Positions 35,777 to 44,435 of a DNA stretch of 64,000 nt are shown here, piece by piece (the stretch's first letter is position 1; each line of letters begins with the position of its first letter). Source of the stretch: Korobacter sp963758505 (GTDB taxonomy: Bacteria; Acidobacteriota; Terriglobia; Terriglobales; Acidobacteriaceae); contig CAVWVJ010000003.1 of the NCBI GenBank assembly GCA_963758505.1, forward strand, positions 372,001-436,000. Reading direction: 5' to 3'. The position numbers and the translations under genes were made by a program. Under the pieces are notes generated by a model. That model was not told the origin of the DNA, made no database searches, and worked only from the letters and a program-made list of their open reading frames with translations.

Positions 35777-36089
35777 ACCACCTCTTCATCGTGTGCGTTT
35801 TGACACACTTTCTCACTCCGCCTCGCAGTTCCAACCTCTTACGAACCCGCAGCTTTGGTCCATATCAGGAGCAGCCGTTCTTCTCGTGTCCACTTGCTTG
35901 CCAGCTTCACATGCGGCCCATTACACTGAGCGTTTGACCCCGTCAGCCGCTTTCTGTCCGGAGCTCTCCGTGGGTTCGCAAATTCGTCAGCGCGCCGGCC
36001 GAGGCTTCCCATGCAACCGCCGTCACACTGAATGCATACAGTTCAGGAAACATTTGCGCTGAAGGGCGCGAAAGGAGATTTCGTAATCA
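35777..36089. other. Intergenic region before acpP
   Basis: About 310 nt with no supported gene. It must hold the acpP-fabF promoter; a TTGACA occurs at about 35808, but no good partner -10 is seen. AAAGGAG just before 36090 is the acpP ribosome site. Confidence 0.4.
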
Positions 36090-36335
36090 ATGGCTTCCGT
36101 TGAAGAAAAAGTAAAACAGATCATTGTCGAGCAGCTCGGTGTAGATGAGGGTGAGGTTACGCCCAACGCTTCCTTCGTGGACGATCTCGGCGCCGATTCG
36201 CTTGACACGGTGGAGCTGGTGATGGCTTTCGAGGAAGCGTTTGAAATCGAAATTCCGGATGAGGATGCGGAAAAAATCCGCACCGTAAAAGACGCCGTGG
36301 ACTACATCCAGGCCCACGCGAAAGGCGGCAAGTAG
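36090..36335 (+). CDS. acpP: Acyl carrier protein
   Basis: 81 residues, small and acidic. The phosphopantetheine attachment serine is S37 in ADSLDTVEL, and FEEAFEIEIPDEDAEKI is the usual helix III region. It carries growing acyl chains in fatty-acid synthesis. AAAGGAG precedes the ATG. fabF follows after 2 nt. The AcpS that would activate it is encoded at 48095-48472. Confidence 0.97.
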   Translation: MASVEEKVKQIIVEQLGVDEGEVTPNASFVDDLGADSLDTVELVMAFEEAFEIEIPDEDAEKIRTVKDAVDYIQAHAKGGK

Positions 36336-36337
36336 CT

Positions 36338-37585
<1,248 letters not shown>

Positions 37586-37598
37586 ATAGTTCAGCTTG

Positions 37599-37728
37599 TC
37601 ATCCTGAGCGAAGAATGCGGAAGAGGTTCCGCGTTCGCAGCCGAAGGACCCCTAAGCGCTCCAAGACTCTTCCAGAATTGTCCCCTGGAGCGAAGAATGC
37701 GCAGGATTCGCAGTCGAAGGACGCCCTA
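37599..37728 (+). repeat. Two copies of the dispersed hairpin repeat
   Basis: At 37599-37655 the core is AATGCGGAA paired with TTCCGCGTT, with one G-U pair. At 37679-37728 the core is weaker (GAAT/ATTC). Both have the conserved CCTG(A/G)AGCGAAG-type and TCGAAGGAC flanks. Confidence 0.7.
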
Positions 37729-37771
37729 CCCTCCTGATTCCGGCGGCACGTCCTTGTCGCAACACCGCACA

Positions 37772-38137
37772 CTAAGGCTTCCCCGAAGGCGGGGAAGCAC
37801 ATTGCCTCGCAGTCACCTTCACGGCGGTTGCCACAAACATCCTCGTGTCACTCACCTTCGCATCATCCGGCGCGATCCCTTTGGTCTGCCACGTACCCGT
37901 CAGCGTCACCTGGTGTCCAAGACCCGTCTGCAGGTAATTCGGCCCCAGCACCGTTACCGGCCTGCCAAATACCCCCGACAAAATGAAGCCTCCGCTCTTC
38001 GTGCGCGCCGTCATACAACCGGTGATCTGCACCGGCTTTGTATCGTCCGGCTCATTCATTCCTACCTGCGCCCACGCGCACCCGCTGAACGCCAGCCCCA
38101 TCAGCAACCATCCACTCCAACGCCATCCTTGGTTCAT
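37772..38137 (-). CDS. Small secreted OB-fold-like protein (DUF5818-like)
   Basis: 121 residues. A signal peptide (WLLMGLAFSGCAWAQ) precedes a compact domain: QITGCMTARTKSGGFILSG, then VTVLGPNYLQTGLGHQVTLTGTWQTKG and a final FVATAVKVTARQC, with the first and last Cys placed for a disulfide. The GC-x-LTG-H-G-x-V-x-TG pattern resembles small secreted domains common in Acidobacteriota (DUF5818-type); this is a pattern judgement, not a search result. Function unknown. Confidence 0.65.
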   Translation of the reverse strand: MNQGWRWSGWLLMGLAFSGCAWAQVGMNEPDDTKPVQITGCMTARTKSGGFILSGVFGRPVTVLGPNYLQTGLGHQVTLTGTWQTKGIAPDDAKVSDTRMFVATAVKVTARQCASPPSGKP

Positions 38138-38182
38138 CCCTACATTCTCCTCCGCAAACTGAATTATCTTCCCAAAACTTTT

Positions 38183-38229
38183 ATGTAAAGGATGCTTGAC
38201 ATCATCATTGTGTCAAGTGTACTTTACAT
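38183..38229 (+). promoter_or_regulatory. Nested palindromic operator over a promoter
   Basis: ATGTAAAG (38183-38190), TTGACA (38196-38201), TGTCAA (38211-38216) and CTTTACAT (38222-38229) form two nested perfect inverted repeats, evenly spaced by 5 nt on each side. TTGACA also serves as -35, with TGTACT about 16 nt later as -10. It lies 17 nt before the membrane protein/HTH operon and is probably the HTH protein's own operator. Confidence 0.65.
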
Positions 38230-38245
38230 CCGGAGATCGAGGTGA

Positions 38246-38659
38246 GTGGTGAAGCTTTGTAATGACAGTTCGGAAGAGAGAAATGCCGGCCAGGAACGCG
38301 CGCACAAGATGTTCATCTGGGCCATGGTGGCCTACGGCACGGCTCTCCCCGTATCGTTCGCGCTCATCAAGCGCTTCGAGGCGTGGCACGGCCGCCTGGT
38401 CTTCATGGTGTTGCCCCTTGCGGGCGTGGTCCTCATCCTGCGCTCGATGATGCTGTATTTCTCGGCCGCCGACGAAATGCAGCGCCGCATCCTGGCCGAA
38501 GCCTCCGCGTACACACTCGCCGTCACCATCTTTGCGACCGTGGTGTGCGGATTCTTCGAAGGCACCGCGATCCCGGTCATCCCCTGGTGGATCCGTTTTT
38601 CCTTCATGATGGCCATTTGGGGTTTCTCCGTTTCGATCGCCAAGGCGAGATACAAGTGA
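38246..38659 (+). CDS. Small four-helix membrane protein paired with an HTH regulator
   Basis: 137 residues from GTG (two consecutive GTGs at 38246 and 38249). It has four hydrophobic segments (about 22-42, 50-70, 88-110, 115-133); the loop YFSAADEMQRRILAEASAY is the most polar and may be functional. No family named with confidence; similar membrane proteins accompany small Xre regulators in many bacteria. Its stop overlaps the GTG of the HTH gene (GTGA). Confidence 0.75.
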   Translation: MVKLCNDSSEERNAGQERAHKMFIWAMVAYGTALPVSFALIKRFEAWHGRLVFMVLPLAGVVLILRSMMLYFSAADEMQRRILAEASAYTLAVTIFATVVCGFFEGTAIPVIPWWIRFSFMMAIWGFSVSIAKARYK

Positions 38660-38850
38660 AGAACCGGGTACGCGAACTGCGAAGCGAGCGCGAATGGTCG
38701 CAGGCCGACGTTGCCGATAAGCTCGACGTCTCGCGGCAAACGATCAATGCCATCGAGACCGGCAAGTATGATCCGAGCTTGCCTCTCGCCTTCAAGATTG
38801 CGGCGCTGTTCAGGAACAGAATAGAAGATGTGTTTTTCCCTGAAAAATGA
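38656..38850 (+). CDS. Small Xre-family HTH transcriptional regulator
   Basis: 64 residues, just a helix-turn-helix: VRELRSEREWSQADVADKLDVSRQTINAIETGKYDPSLPLAFKIA, ending FRNRIEDVFFPEK, as in the YozG-like group. The GTG start overlaps the upstream stop. It probably binds the nested palindrome at 38183-38229 and controls its own operon. Confidence 0.88.
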   Translation: MKNRVRELRSEREWSQADVADKLDVSRQTINAIETGKYDPSLPLAFKIAALFRNRIEDVFFPEK

Positions 38851-38880
38851 CATTCTAAATATTCACAAGCGGAGCTTCTC

Positions 38881-39798
38881 ATGCCCAATGCGGTAGAACT
38901 GCGCGGAGTCACCAAGCGTTACGATGACTTCGTCGCCGTCGATCATCTTTCTTTTCACATCCCCGAGGGCAGCGTCTTTGGCCTCCTGGGTCCGAACGGC
39001 GCCGGAAAAACTTCCACCATCCGCATGATGATGGGCATCACGCTTCCCGACGAAGGCGAAGTCTTCTGCTTCGGAGAGCCTTTCCGGCGGAAACATCTCG
39101 AACGTATCGGCTATATGCCGGAAGAACGCGGCCTCTACAAGAAGATGCAGGTCCTCGAACATCTCATTTTTCTAGGCCAGCTCAAGGGCCTGGCCGAAGC
39201 CGAAGCCAGGCGCCGCGCCCGCGAGTGGGGAGCCAAGCTCGGCCTCTCCGGCTGGATGGGCAAGCGCGTCGAGGAGCTCTCCAAGGGCATGCAGCAGAAG
39301 ATCCAGTTCATCGCCACCCTGTTGCACGATCCGCCGCTCATCATCATGGACGAGCCGTTCTCCGGTCTCGATCCCGCCAATGCCGTGCAGTTGAAAGACA
39401 TCCTCATGGAATTGAAGAAGAGCGGCAAGACGATCCTCTTCTCCACCCACCGCATGGATACTGTCGAGCGTTTGTGCGATACCATCTGCCTGGTTGACCA
39501 CGGAAAGGTCATTCTGATGGGCGACCTGAAGCAGATCAAGAGCAGCTACGGCAAGAACAGCGTGCACGTGGAATACGAGGGCGATTCGTCATTCCTGCGC
39601 GACAAGACGCTGGTTGACTCCTTCAACGACTACGGGAACTACGTCGAGATCAAGCTCGCCCCCGGAGCCGATTCCCAGGTCCTGCTCCACCAGATCGCCG
39701 CGCAGGCGCGCGTGAATGCCTTCGATCTCGTCGAGCCGTCGCTGGAAGCAATCTTTATCGAAGTTGTGAAGAAGAACGAGGTGCCCGTCCATGCATAA
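38881..39798 (+). CDS. ABC exporter ATP-binding protein (NatA-like)
   Basis: 305 residues. Walker A GPNGAGKT, signature LSKGMQQK, Walker B LIIMDEPF with SGLDP, and the switch His in STHRMD. The C-terminal ~75 residues are the regulatory extension usual in ABC-2 exporters. It overlaps the permease by 8 nt, forming a two-gene transporter of the NatAB type. The substrate is unknown. It begins 30 nt after the HTH gene and may share that operon. Confidence 0.92.
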   Translation: MPNAVELRGVTKRYDDFVAVDHLSFHIPEGSVFGLLGPNGAGKTSTIRMMMGITLPDEGEVFCFGEPFRRKHLERIGYMPEERGLYKKMQVLEHLIFLGQLKGLAEAEARRRAREWGAKLGLSGWMGKRVEELSKGMQQKIQFIATLLHDPPLIIMDEPFSGLDPANAVQLKDILMELKKSGKTILFSTHRMDTVERLCDTICLVDHGKVILMGDLKQIKSSYGKNSVHVEYEGDSSFLRDKTLVDSFNDYGNYVEIKLAPGADSQVLLHQIAAQARVNAFDLVEPSLEAIFIEVVKKNEVPVHA

Positions 39799-41107
39799 CA
39801 TGTTCCTCGTGATGAAGCGCGAGTATCTCGAACGGGTGCAGAAGAAATCGTTTCTCATCATGACGATTCTCGTTCCTGCCCTGCTCGGCGCAGGAATCTG
39901 GATTCCGGTGAAATATGCCACCCGCACCAGCACCGAGAAACGCAGCATCACCATCGTCGCCCCGACGCAACCCTTCGCCGACGCCGTAAAAGAGCAATTC
40001 CTCGAAAACATCAGCCGCGAAGACGAAGATTTGTTTTCTTCCGAGTCCGCGGAAAAAATTACGCGCGAAAAAGCCGCCGCCGGCCGCTATACCGTCGCCA
40101 CCAGCACCGCCACCGATGAATCCAGTAAGCAGGCCCTTCGCGACCAGGTGAACGATGGCCGCATCAGCGGCTTTCTCTGGATCGATCCCGAGTCACTGCA
40201 AAGCCGTAAGTTCAACTTCTACTCCCGCGACTCCACTAACTTCTCCGAGCAGGTCTCGTTGCGATCCGCTGTGCGGGCGGCTTTCACGCGCGAAGCTCTC
40301 GCCAGCCGCGGCATGACCGAAGCGGAGATCGAGCGTGTCCTGAAGCGGGTCTCCGTAAGCACAGTGCGCGTTCTGCGCGGCAAGGAGAGCCGGAACAGTG
40401 GCATGGTTCTCTTTCTCCTCACAATCACCATGGTCACCCTGCTCTATGTCACCGTCCTGATCTATGGCCTGGCCGTCATGCGTTCTGTCATCGAAGAAAA
40501 AAGCTCGCGCATCATGGAGGTCATGCTCTCCGCCGTCACCGTGCGTGACATGATGGGCGGCAAGATCCTTGGCGTGGGTGCCGTGGGCCTCACCCAGATC
40601 GCCATCTGGATCCTGCTCAGCGTCGCGCTCTCCACCCCGGCCGTTTTGGCCCTCCAGAGTATGTCCGGCGGCGGCGCGCACCTGCCTCTTTCTTCGGTCG
40701 GATTCTTCTGCCTCTTCTTTCTTCTCGGCTATCTCCTCTACAGCACCCTGTACGCCGCCATCGGCGCCATGGTGAACAGTGAACAGGAAGCCCAGCAGAT
40801 TCAATTCATCGTGCTGCTGCCCCTCATCTTCGCCATGCTCATCGTGCAGACGGTCATCCAGCATCCCAACTCGCAGCTCGCGATCTGGACCTCCATGGTC
40901 CCCTTCTGTGCGCCGATGCTCATGTTCGTCCGCATCCTCATCGAAACCCCGCCCTGGTGGCAGATCGTCCTCTGCGTTGCCTTGATGCTCGCCACCATCT
41001 ACGGCCTGTTGCTGCTCTGCGCGCGCATCTACCGCGTGGGCATACTCATGTACGGCAAGCGTCCCACCCTGCCGGAACTGATCAAGTGGTTGCGCTATGC
41101 CGGTTAG
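39791..41107 (+). CDS. ABC-2 type permease (NatB-like)
   Basis: 438 residues. One N-terminal membrane helix (about 20-40), a large extracytoplasmic domain (about 45-195), then five or six helices (about 205-425). EEKSSRIMEVMLSAVTVRDMMGGKILGVG is the conserved ABC-2 coupling motif before the second half. Partner of the preceding ATPase. The domain arrangement fits Na+/drug or lipid exporters; no substrate can be named. Confidence 0.9.
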   Translation: MHNMFLVMKREYLERVQKKSFLIMTILVPALLGAGIWIPVKYATRTSTEKRSITIVAPTQPFADAVKEQFLENISREDEDLFSSESAEKITREKAAAGRYTVATSTATDESSKQALRDQVNDGRISGFLWIDPESLQSRKFNFYSRDSTNFSEQVSLRSAVRAAFTREALASRGMTEAEIERVLKRVSVSTVRVLRGKESRNSGMVLFLLTITMVTLLYVTVLIYGLAVMRSVIEEKSSRIMEVMLSAVTVRDMMGGKILGVGAVGLTQIAIWILLSVALSTPAVLALQSMSGGGAHLPLSSVGFFCLFFLLGYLLYSTLYAAIGAMVNSEQEAQQIQFIVLLPLIFAMLIVQTVIQHPNSQLAIWTSMVPFCAPMLMFVRILIETPPWWQIVLCVALMLATIYGLLLLCARIYRVGILMYGKRPTLPELIKWLRYAG

Positions 41108-41264
41108 CTGCTGGTTGCATGTGGGTGAGATGCCTTGCCCGTCGAGTACCGACGCACGAGAGAGATCGCCCAGGGCCTGAGGCACGCACTCGCCGGCACC
41201 CCTTCCGGGATGGCGCCACGCCCCATGAAGCTAAGGTCTGGCGCCGCCTCGTTACAATGGTCGC

Positions 41265-41981
41265 GTGCCTGAGGCTTCCCGCGAAGACGTGCCCCGATAT
41301 TCGTTGTTGCAGCGAGCCAGGTTCTGGCTGGTGGCGACTGTCGTCTCCGTCGTCCTTCGTCTCATCGGCGTTACCCTGCGTTCCACGTTGTCCTTCGACG
41401 AGAACACCATCGATCCGGCACTCACGCAATATCACGGCCGCATCTTTCCTTTCTGGCATCGTTGCGTGCTGCCTGCGACGTTTCTCTTCCGCGATCGCAA
41501 CCTCGCCGTCATGACCAGCCGCAGCACGGACGGCGAATACATCGCCCGCGTTATCCAGAAATTCGGCTTCCTCGCCATCCGCGGCTCCAGCTCCCGCGGC
41601 GGCTCACAGGCCCTCCTGGAAATGCGCACCCTCCTCCACAACAACGGTACCGCCGTGTTCACCATCGACGGCCCGCGGGGTCCCCGCTACATCGCCAAGC
41701 GCGGCCCCATTCTCCTCGCCAGCATGACCGGAGCTCCCATCATCCCTTTCTATGTCGCCGTGCAGAACGCGTGGGTCTTGAACTCCTGGGATCGTTTCGT
41801 CGTTCCGAAGCCGTTCTCGCGCATCCATACCCATTTTGCGGAAATGCTGCGCGTTCCCTCCAATCCCGACGAAATCACTATTGAGCAGTACCGCCTCCTC
41901 ATGCAGGCCGGACTCGACCATGCCACCCAGGTCGCAGAAGCAAAGCTCGGCGTAACGCCGCTCCCCGCGACGAAATCTTGA
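41265..41981 (+). CDS. DUF374-family lysophospholipid acyltransferase-like protein
   Basis: 238 residues from a GTG. An N-terminal hydrophobic helix (about 17-38), then YHGRIFPFWHRCVLP, TSRSTDGEYIARVIQKFGF, RGSSSRGGSQALLEM and FTIDGPRGPRYIAKRG, which are DUF374 features (relatives of LpxL-type acyltransferases). It probably acylates or modifies a lipid at the inner membrane; the acceptor is unknown. Confidence 0.88.
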   Translation: MPEASREDVPRYSLLQRARFWLVATVVSVVLRLIGVTLRSTLSFDENTIDPALTQYHGRIFPFWHRCVLPATFLFRDRNLAVMTSRSTDGEYIARVIQKFGFLAIRGSSSRGGSQALLEMRTLLHNNGTAVFTIDGPRGPRYIAKRGPILLASMTGAPIIPFYVAVQNAWVLNSWDRFVVPKPFSRIHTHFAEMLRVPSNPDEITIEQYRLLMQAGLDHATQVAEAKLGVTPLPATKS

Positions 41982-41986
41982 GAATT

Positions 41987-42045
41987 GTCATGGCGGCCGG
42001 AGAACGCGGACATCGATCCGCATTCGCGGCGGAGCTACCTTTTGT
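41987..42045 (+). repeat. Second dispersed repeat type, copy 1
   Basis: GTCATGGCGGCCGGAG, core AACGCGGA and TCCGCATT (one mismatch), then CGCGGCGGAGCTACCTTTTG. Other copies are at 46747-46803 and, truncated, at 61110-61133. Confidence 0.65.
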
Positions 42046-42064
42046 TTTTCTTTGCCGCGCAAAC

Positions 42065-42094
42065 AAAAAGCCCGGCACATGGCCGGGCCTTTTG
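42065..42094. terminator. Bidirectional terminator between convergent genes
   Basis: AAAAAGCCCGGC-ACAT-GGCCGGGCCTTTT has A-runs and T-runs on both sides and lies between the acyltransferase (+) and M13 peptidase (-) stops. Confidence 0.85.
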
Positions 42095-42106
42095 AAAGCA
42101 AGGGAA

Positions 42107-44164
42107 TTACCAGACCCTGCAGGCATTCGCGGCCACCATCGGCTGCCCCTCTTTGCAACCGAACGCCTTGCGGAACTCCGGCATATTGCGCACCACCCCA
42201 TTGGCCCGCCACTCTCCCGGCGAATGCGGGTCCGTTTCCGCCTGCACCCGGAGATATTCCGGCCTCTCGTTGTCGCACCATATCTGGCCGAACCCGAGGA
42301 AGGCTCGCTGTTCGGGCGTGAAGCCGTCGATCTTGCCCGGCTGTTTGCCCTGTAACGCCTCCGCCAGGGCCATCAGTGCAATCCGCAACCCCCCGTTATC
42401 TGCGGTGTTCTCCCCGAGCGTCAGCTTGCCGTTGACCTTCACATCATCGGTCGCCGTAAAGCCGGAGTATTCCTTCACGATGCAGTCCGCGCGCTCTTGA
42501 AATGACTTGGCGTCCGCGGGCGTCCACCAGTCGCGCAGGTCGCCGTTGCCGTCGAATTGCCGTCCCTGGTCATCGAAGCCGTGCGTCATCTCATGTCCGA
42601 TGACCGCCCCGATCGCGCCGTAGTTCACCGCGTCGTCGAGCCTGTTATCGAAGAACGGGGGCTGCAGGATCCCCGCTGGGAAGTTGATGTTGTTCTCCTG
42701 CGGGTTGTAGTAGGCGTTCACCGTCGGCGGCGTCATGCCCCACTCCGCGCGATCCACCGGCTTGCCGATTTTGTCGAGTTGCCGCTGCGTTTCGAATTCA
42801 TTGCCACGGATTGTGTTCCCGAGGAAATCGTCGCGCTTCACCTCGTACTTGCTGTAATCGCGCCACTTCTCCGGGTACCCGATCTTGTCCGTGATCATCG
42901 ATAGCTTGACCAGCGCCGCCTTCTTCGTCTCCGGCGTCATCCAGTCCAGCCCCTCGATATCCTTCTTCATTGCGGCTTCGAGGTTGTGAACCATCTGCTC
43001 CATACGCTCCTTCGCATCTGGAGGGAACGCCACCTTCACATACGCCTGCCCGAGTGCCTCGCCAAGCTGTCCGTCGGTGTACCGCACGCAGCGCTTCCAG
43101 CGCGGCTGCAGTTCCTTAGCTCCCGTCAGGGTCTTGCCGTAGAAGTTGAAATTCTCATTCACGAACGGCATCGGTAGCTGCGTCGCCGCGGCGTGCAGCG
43201 TGTGCCAGCGAAGGTAAGTCTTCAGGTCGTCGAGTGACGTATTCTGAATGAGGCCGTTCATCCCTGCGATGAATCCCGGCGAGTCCAGGTTCAACTTCTC
43301 AAAGGTCGGCGAATGCAGTGCCACCAGGTAGCGGTTCCAGTCGAAGGCAGGATCCATTGCTATCAATTCCTGCTTCGTCTTCGGGTTGTAAATCTTCTGC
43401 GGATCGCGCCGCTCTACGTTGCCCATCGAGATCTTCGCCAGCGCCGTCTCGAAGTCCATCACCGTCTTCGCGTCTTTCGCAGCTTGTTCCGGAGACTCGC
43501 CTGCCAGCTTGAACATGTTCGTTATGTGCTCAACATACTGCTTGCGCAGCTCAACTGACTTTGCATCGTCGCGGAAGTAGTAACCCTTTTCCGGCAATCC
43601 CAGCCCGCCCTGGTCCGCGGCAGCTCCCTCCATCTTTGCATCCTTGAATTCCGGCTCGGGACCATATTCAAACAGTGCATCCGCGCCCTCACGATGCAGT
43701 CTCGCGATCAGCGGCGGCAGTTCCGACTTTTCCTTCACAGCCGCAATACTGTCGAGCGTCGGCCGCAGCGGCGCGAGTCCCTTTGCATCGACACCCTTCT
43801 CGTCCATGCAGGCCTCGTAGTAATCCCCGATCTTCTGGTCCACTGCATCTCGATTCGGGTTGTCGGCCTCCGCTTTTTCCAGCACGCCGCGCAGGATCAA
43901 CCGGTTGCGCTCGATCAGTTCATTGAAACGCCCCCAGCTCGCCTGGTCTGCTGGAATCGGATTGTTCTTCAGCCATGTGCCGCACGCAAAGTGATAGAAG
44001 TCCACGCACGGATCCACCTTGCGGTCCAGCGCGCCTATATCGAATCCTTGCATGCCCTTTTTCGCGGTCGTCTTTTCTGCTGCCTGCGGATTGGCCGGTT
44101 GCTGCGCGATGCCCGTGGCCATCGCCATCGCCGCGGCCAATGCCACGGCTAACAATTTCTTCAT
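42107..44164 (-). CDS. M13-family zinc metallopeptidase (neprilysin-like), first of a pair
   Basis: 685 residues with a signal peptide (AVALAAAMAMATGIAQ). Zinc motif H524-E-M-T-H528 in VIGHEMTHGFDDQGRQFD, the substrate motif NAYYNPQENNINFPAGIL, the third ligand region GENTADNGGLRIA and the C-terminal CRVW of M13 enzymes. It is an extracytoplasmic endopeptidase for short peptides. A closely similar paralogue is encoded upstream on the same strand. Confidence 0.93.
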   Translation of the reverse strand: MKKLLAVALAAAMAMATGIAQQPANPQAAEKTTAKKGMQGFDIGALDRKVDPCVDFYHFACGTWLKNNPIPADQASWGRFNELIERNRLILRGVLEKAEADNPNRDAVDQKIGDYYEACMDEKGVDAKGLAPLRPTLDSIAAVKEKSELPPLIARLHREGADALFEYGPEPEFKDAKMEGAAADQGGLGLPEKGYYFRDDAKSVELRKQYVEHITNMFKLAGESPEQAAKDAKTVMDFETALAKISMGNVERRDPQKIYNPKTKQELIAMDPAFDWNRYLVALHSPTFEKLNLDSPGFIAGMNGLIQNTSLDDLKTYLRWHTLHAAATQLPMPFVNENFNFYGKTLTGAKELQPRWKRCVRYTDGQLGEALGQAYVKVAFPPDAKERMEQMVHNLEAAMKKDIEGLDWMTPETKKAALVKLSMITDKIGYPEKWRDYSKYEVKRDDFLGNTIRGNEFETQRQLDKIGKPVDRAEWGMTPPTVNAYYNPQENNINFPAGILQPPFFDNRLDDAVNYGAIGAVIGHEMTHGFDDQGRQFDGNGDLRDWWTPADAKSFQERADCIVKEYSGFTATDDVKVNGKLTLGENTADNGGLRIALMALAEALQGKQPGKIDGFTPEQRAFLGFGQIWCDNERPEYLRVQAETDPHSPGEWRANGVVRNMPEFRKAFGCKEGQPMVAANACRVW

Positions 44165-44313
44165 AAGTCCCTCTCGGTAAATTCGATCGTCTTGACCTTG
44201 ATGCGGTATTTCGCTGCCTACACATACGAACGAGGCCCGCCCCGCAGTTCCCTGCGTGGCCAGGCCCCGGTAAGAAAACCAAAGATTTCACCACCCACCC
44301 CTGTGGGTGCCCC

Positions 44314-44375
44314 ACCCTTCTCCGAAGGAGAGGGTGGGTGTTCAACCCTTCTCCGAAGGAGAGGGTGGGTGTCCA
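44314..44375 (+). repeat. Two 31-bp tandem hairpin units between the M13 genes
   Basis: ACCCTTCTCCGAAGGAGAGG... is repeated at 44314 and 44345. Each unit folds as CCCTTCTCC-GAA-GGAGAGGG. Next to it is CACCCACCCCTGTGGGTG. They may act as a terminator or mRNA 3' end for the upstream M13 gene on the minus strand. Confidence 0.6.
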
Positions 44376-44435
44376 ACCCGTTGGATACTCCACCGTTCCC
44401 GACCTGTACGCAACGCCGGTAACGAGAGCCTCCTT

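Noticed and set aside
40193..41185. 330-codon minus-strand frame very rich in His/Asp/Glu
   Set aside because: Antisense to the ABC permease; hydrophobic codons read backwards give this composition.
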